Of a stretch of DNA of 64,000 nt, positions 61,475 to 64,000 are shown in pieces (within the stretch, counting starts at the first letter, position 1; every line of letters begins with the position of its first letter). The DNA comes from Autumnicola sp041679265. Lineage in GTDB: Bacteria > Bacteroidota > Bacteroidia > Flavobacteriales > Flavobacteriaceae. A program made the position numbers and the translations under genes. The DNA lies in contig NZ_JBGFSM010000014.1 in assembly GCF_041679265.1 (NCBI RefSeq), forward strand, positions 65,861 to 129,860. Direction: 5' to 3'. The notes under the pieces are model-generated. The model had not been told where the DNA came from, made no database searches, and saw nothing but the letters and a program-made list of their open reading frames with translations.

Positions 61475-62058
61475 TAAAAATTATAATTAAGGGACAAACC
61501 ATAATTGGGTTTGCCTGTAAAAACATCAAAATTCATTTTTGGCTTAAAGCTAAGATCCTCGTTCACATTAAACTGTTGCAGGTGTGCGGTGACATTGGCA
61601 TCAATAATATTTAATACATAAATTCCCGCAGTAACCAGGATAGAAATCTCTTTGTTGCGCTGGAAAAGTTCCTGCGCATCAATAAGCCTGCTGGTAGAAA
61701 TACTTCCAAAAAATTCATCATTTTCCTTTCCTGCAAGCCTGGATTTATAAGCATCCCTATAGCGGTTGTACTTTTTATCATTGTCAATATAAAAATAAAT
61801 TCCTATTCCCAAACCTGCATAAGCAATAGGGATTTTCCAGTACTGGCCGTTATAAGCCTGGCCCAATCCAGGCAAAATTGCAGAGTAAAAGGCCGCCTTG
61901 GCCGGGGCGAGGGGATTGTATGGTTCAGAAGCTTCATCTAAAACAGGGGAGTCCAGTGCCCGTTTTTTTTCAATAGCAAGAGAGTCTTCCTGTGCATAAC
62001 TTATTGCAGAAAACAACAAAAGGAAAATTCCTGTTAAGATAAACGGTTTAAACTTCAC
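61474..62058 (-). CDS. DUF5683 protein
   Basis: 194 residues with a signal peptide (MKFKPFILTGIFLLLFSAISYAQ) and the family core YNPLAPAKAAFYSAILPGLGQAYNGQYWKIPIAYAGLGIGIYFY. The core is hydrophobic and glycine-rich like a small membrane domain. The family is found almost always beside parB in Bacteroidota; no function is known. The start is a GTG at 62058, overlapping the parB end by 11 bases. Confidence 0.88.
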   Translation of the reverse strand: MKFKPFILTGIFLLLFSAISYAQEDSLAIEKKRALDSPVLDEASEPYNPLAPAKAAFYSAILPGLGQAYNGQYWKIPIAYAGLGIGIYFYIDNDKKYNRYRDAYKSRLAGKENDEFFGSISTSRLIDAQELFQRNKEISILVTAGIYVLNIIDANVTAHLQQFNVNEDLSFKPKMNFDVFTGKPNYGLSLNYNF

Positions 62059-62953
62059 CCTGGATAAGTTTTTTGATGCGGTTAAAATCTTCTTCGGAAT
62101 TAAAAGGGATGGTTAATTTACCACTTCCTTTTTTTGAGACTTTCACATCAACTTTAGCGCCAAGATATTCTGAAAATTCCTTAATTCCTTTCCTATAAAC
62201 CGGAGCAACTGAAGAAGCTTTAGTGGTTTTGTTCCTGCCCGATTTTCCTTCCTGCATTTCCCGCACCAGCTTTTCTGTGTCTCTTACAGAAAGTGATCTT
62301 TCCAGCACCTTTTCATATATATCCAGCTGCAATTGTGGATCGGTTACATTAATAAGCGCGCGGCCATGCCCCATAGACATAAAACCATCACGCATACCGG
62401 TTTGAATAATGGGATCCAGTTTTAATAACCGCAGATAATTGGCGATGGTCGATCTGTTCTTACCCACCCGTTCACTAAGCTGTTCCTGGGTAAGGCTTAT
62501 CTCGTCCATTAATCTTTGATAAGAAAGGGCAATTTCAATAGGATCCAGGTCCTGGCGTTGGATATTTTCCACAAGTGCCATTTCCAGGGATTCCTGGTCA
62601 TTGGCAATTCGAATAAATGCCGGAATGGTTTCCAGCCCCACCAGTTTTGAGGCCCGGTATCGCCTTTCTCCCGAAACCAGCTGGTACTGGTTAAAATCCA
62701 GTTTCCTAACCGTGATAGGCTGTATAACGCCAAGCTCTTTAATAGAAGAGGCAAGCTCTTTTAAGGATTCTTCATTAAAACTGGTCCTGGGCTGGAACGG
62801 GTTTACTTCTATTGCAGATAATTCCAGTTCCACAATATGGCCTACCAGTTTATCTGCATTTTTATCTTCTGCAGATTTTATATCGTTTTGAGGATCCTTC
62901 AGCAATGCTGAAAGTCCGCGTCCAAGAGCCTGTTTCTTCGTAGCCTTCGCCAT
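62048..62953 (-). CDS. parB: Chromosome partitioning protein ParB
   Basis: 301 residues. CTP-switch N-terminal domain with NPFQPRTSFNEESLKELASS and GERRYRASKLVG; helix-turn-helix QEQLSERVGKNRSTIANYLRLL; C-terminal dimer domain. It binds parS and spreads along the chromosome. No parS-like site (TGTTTCACGTGAAACA) is seen in this window. parA precedes it with a 3-base gap. Confidence 0.96.
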   Translation of the reverse strand: MAKATKKQALGRGLSALLKDPQNDIKSAEDKNADKLVGHIVELELSAIEVNPFQPRTSFNEESLKELASSIKELGVIQPITVRKLDFNQYQLVSGERRYRASKLVGLETIPAFIRIANDQESLEMALVENIQRQDLDPIEIALSYQRLMDEISLTQEQLSERVGKNRSTIANYLRLLKLDPIIQTGMRDGFMSMGHGRALINVTDPQLQLDIYEKVLERSLSVRDTEKLVREMQEGKSGRNKTTKASSVAPVYRKGIKEFSEYLGAKVDVKVSKKGSGKLTIPFNSEEDFNRIKKLIQGEV

Positions 62954-62956
62954 CTT

Positions 62957-63721
62957 CTAGGAGTTTTTCTTAATTATTTCATGTGCCAGACTCAGGTAAT
63001 TTGTGGCACCTTTACTGCCGGCATCATAGTTTATAATGCTTTCCCCGTAACTGGGCGCTTCACTTAAACGTACATTCCGCTGGATGATTGTCTCAAAAAC
63101 CATTTCATCAAAATGTTTCTGCACTTCTTCCACCACCTGGTTGGAAAGCCGTAACCTGGAATCGTACATCGTAAGCAAAAGCCCCTCAATATCCAGTTTG
63201 TTATTATGGATTTTCTGAACACTTTTTATGGTGTTCAGCAATTTACCAAGGCCTTCCAGGGCAAAATATTCACACTGAATAGGAATAATTACCGAATCTG
63301 AAGCAGTGAGCGCATTAAGGGTGAGTAGTCCAAGGGAAGGAGCACAATCAATTAAAATATAATCGTAGTTATCTTTTAAGGGAGTAATTGCCTTTTTTAG
63401 CATATATTCCCTGGATTCCTGGTCTACCAGTTCTATTTCTATAGCCACAAGATCTATATGAGCGGGGATAATGTCCAGGTTTGGGGAGCCGGTTGGCATA
63501 ATGGTTGCGCTGGCATCTGTAGAATGCTCAAGCAATTGATACGTACCCAGTTCCACGGTTTCAACATCAATTCCCAGCCCTGAAGTTGCATTCGCCTGGG
63601 GGTCGGCATCAATAAGCAATACTTTTTTCTCTAATACCCCCAGCGAAGCCGCCAGGTTTACTGAAGTTGTAGTCTTTCCGACACCACCTTTCTGGTTGGC
63701 AATAGCAATGATTTTACCCAT
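62957..63721 (-). CDS. parA: Chromosome partitioning ATPase ParA
   Basis: 254 residues, the Soj type. Deviant Walker A KGGVGKTTT (11-19), LLIDADPQANATSGLG and YILIDCAPSLGLLTLNAL. No N-terminal DNA-binding extension, as for chromosomal ParA. It moves ParB-bound origins apart. It heads the operon parA-parB-DUF5683-dapB-lepB-wbqC. Upstream, minus-strand TATTTTTA lies about 25 bases before the ATG and may act as the -7 box. Confidence 0.96.
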   Translation of the reverse strand: MGKIIAIANQKGGVGKTTTSVNLAASLGVLEKKVLLIDADPQANATSGLGIDVETVELGTYQLLEHSTDASATIMPTGSPNLDIIPAHIDLVAIEIELVDQESREYMLKKAITPLKDNYDYILIDCAPSLGLLTLNALTASDSVIIPIQCEYFALEGLGKLLNTIKSVQKIHNNKLDIEGLLLTMYDSRLRLSNQVVEEVQKHFDEMVFETIIQRNVRLSEAPSYGESIINYDAGSKGATNYLSLAHEIIKKNS

Positions 63722-63852
63722 TAATTGTACTCGATTTTTGAAGCGTAAAAATACAATTAATTATAGGTATATAAAATGATTTTGTTAACAGCTTATAAAG
63801 GAAATACCGGTTGCTGGTTATCTGTTGTGAGTTTTTGTTCCAGATTTCTGTT

Positions 63853-63925
63853 TAAGTGAAGAGTTTAGAGTGAAAAATGAGAAAAATGAGAAAAATGAAA
63901 AGTGAAAAGTGAAAAGTGAAAAATT
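63853..63925 (+). repeat. G/A-rich heptamer tract before right end
   Basis: AAGTGAA, GAGTTTA, GAGTGAA and then three perfect AAAAGTG units (63898-63918) form a tract like that at 19.2 kb. One 9-base unit interrupts the register. Confidence 0.7.
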
Positions 63926-63929
63926 GTAT

Positions 63930-64000
63930 GTCCCTGATATAGGTTGACCACTAAAGTCAACTTGTATATGAAATCAAACATTCGATTATTAAAGAAACAA
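63930..64000 (+). mobile_element. Possible left end of an insertion sequence, cut by window edge
   Basis: From TGTCCCTGATATAGGTTGAC (63930-63948) the sequence looks like the end of an IS3-type element from Bacteroidota, by memory. A 6-bp inverted repeat GTTGAC/GTCAAC (63943-63948, 63956-63961) follows, and an ATG at 63968 opens a frame (MKSNIRLLKKQ) that runs to the window end. This is too short to assign a family with confidence. Confidence 0.35.

Noticed and set aside
62957..64000. parS site near parAB
   Set aside because: No sequence resembling TGTTTCACGTGAAACA on either strand in the window.

Overview
The window looks like a chromosomal segment of a marine-type member of the Flavobacteriaceae (Bacteroidota). 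Signs in the sequence are the gliding gene gldI, the TTTG-N19-TAnnTTTG promoter type with few Shine-Dalgarno sites, many 'MKK...C' lipoproteins, BshB1 (bacillithiol), the parA-parB-DUF5683-dapB-lepB-wbqC operon, and flavobacterial families such as DUF3810 and OstA-like. The genus (Gramella/Salegentibacter/Zunongwangia neighbourhood) is only an inference. Coding density is high and the content is mostly core housekeeping.

Layout. 1-8.6 kb: mostly minus-strand genes: a CDF cation exporter cut by the window edge, an AI-2E family permease, NudK, a NIPSNAP/pentapeptide pair, a 2H phosphoesterase, a CHAD protein, lysA and an MFS exporter. 8.8-19.1 kb: mostly plus-strand genes: sucC, trehalase, DUF1622, lipoproteins, a Cys/Met PLP enzyme with bshB1, tRNA-His and mazG, with three minus-strand genes between them. 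19.1-30.2 kb: minus strand: methyltransferase, DUF349 protein, aroE, two tandem DUF368 (PopT-type) permeases, a TPR protein, a class III aminotransferase and an OstA-like protein. 30.5-32.2 kb: a pair of Tat-type secreted ferritin-like proteins. 32.3-44.7 kb: a purA/fur/relA/M48 cluster, a TrmH-like methyltransferase, two large secreted amidohydrolase-like proteins and a DUF3810 protein. 44.7-53.2 kb: pepD, a peptidyl-prolyl isomerase/gldI/nrnA operon, ndk, a DUF721/lipoprotein/recF operon, a TPR membrane protein and ribH. 53.5-58.4 kb: a plus-strand run of a small membrane protein, mutL, two rhomboids and an EEP nuclease. 58.5-63.7 kb: wbqC, lepB, dapB, DUF5683, parB and parA. The right edge probably touches an insertion sequence.

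Genes that work together: DUF368 proteins (lipid-carrier recycling), aroE, lysA and dapB (amino-acid and wall precursors), OstA and lepB (envelope building), recF/mutL/parAB (DNA maintenance), and RelA/SpoT with Fur and PurA (purine and stress control).

I found no defence island, CRISPR array, phage or obvious new multi-gene system. The most unusual material is non-coding: a family of strictly 7-bp tandem arrays, different in sequence at each locus, lying in intergenic tails, plus a dispersed TCTGCG module that travels with them. Protein-level oddities are the eroded amidohydrolase and MutL metal sites and the tandem PopT-like pair.
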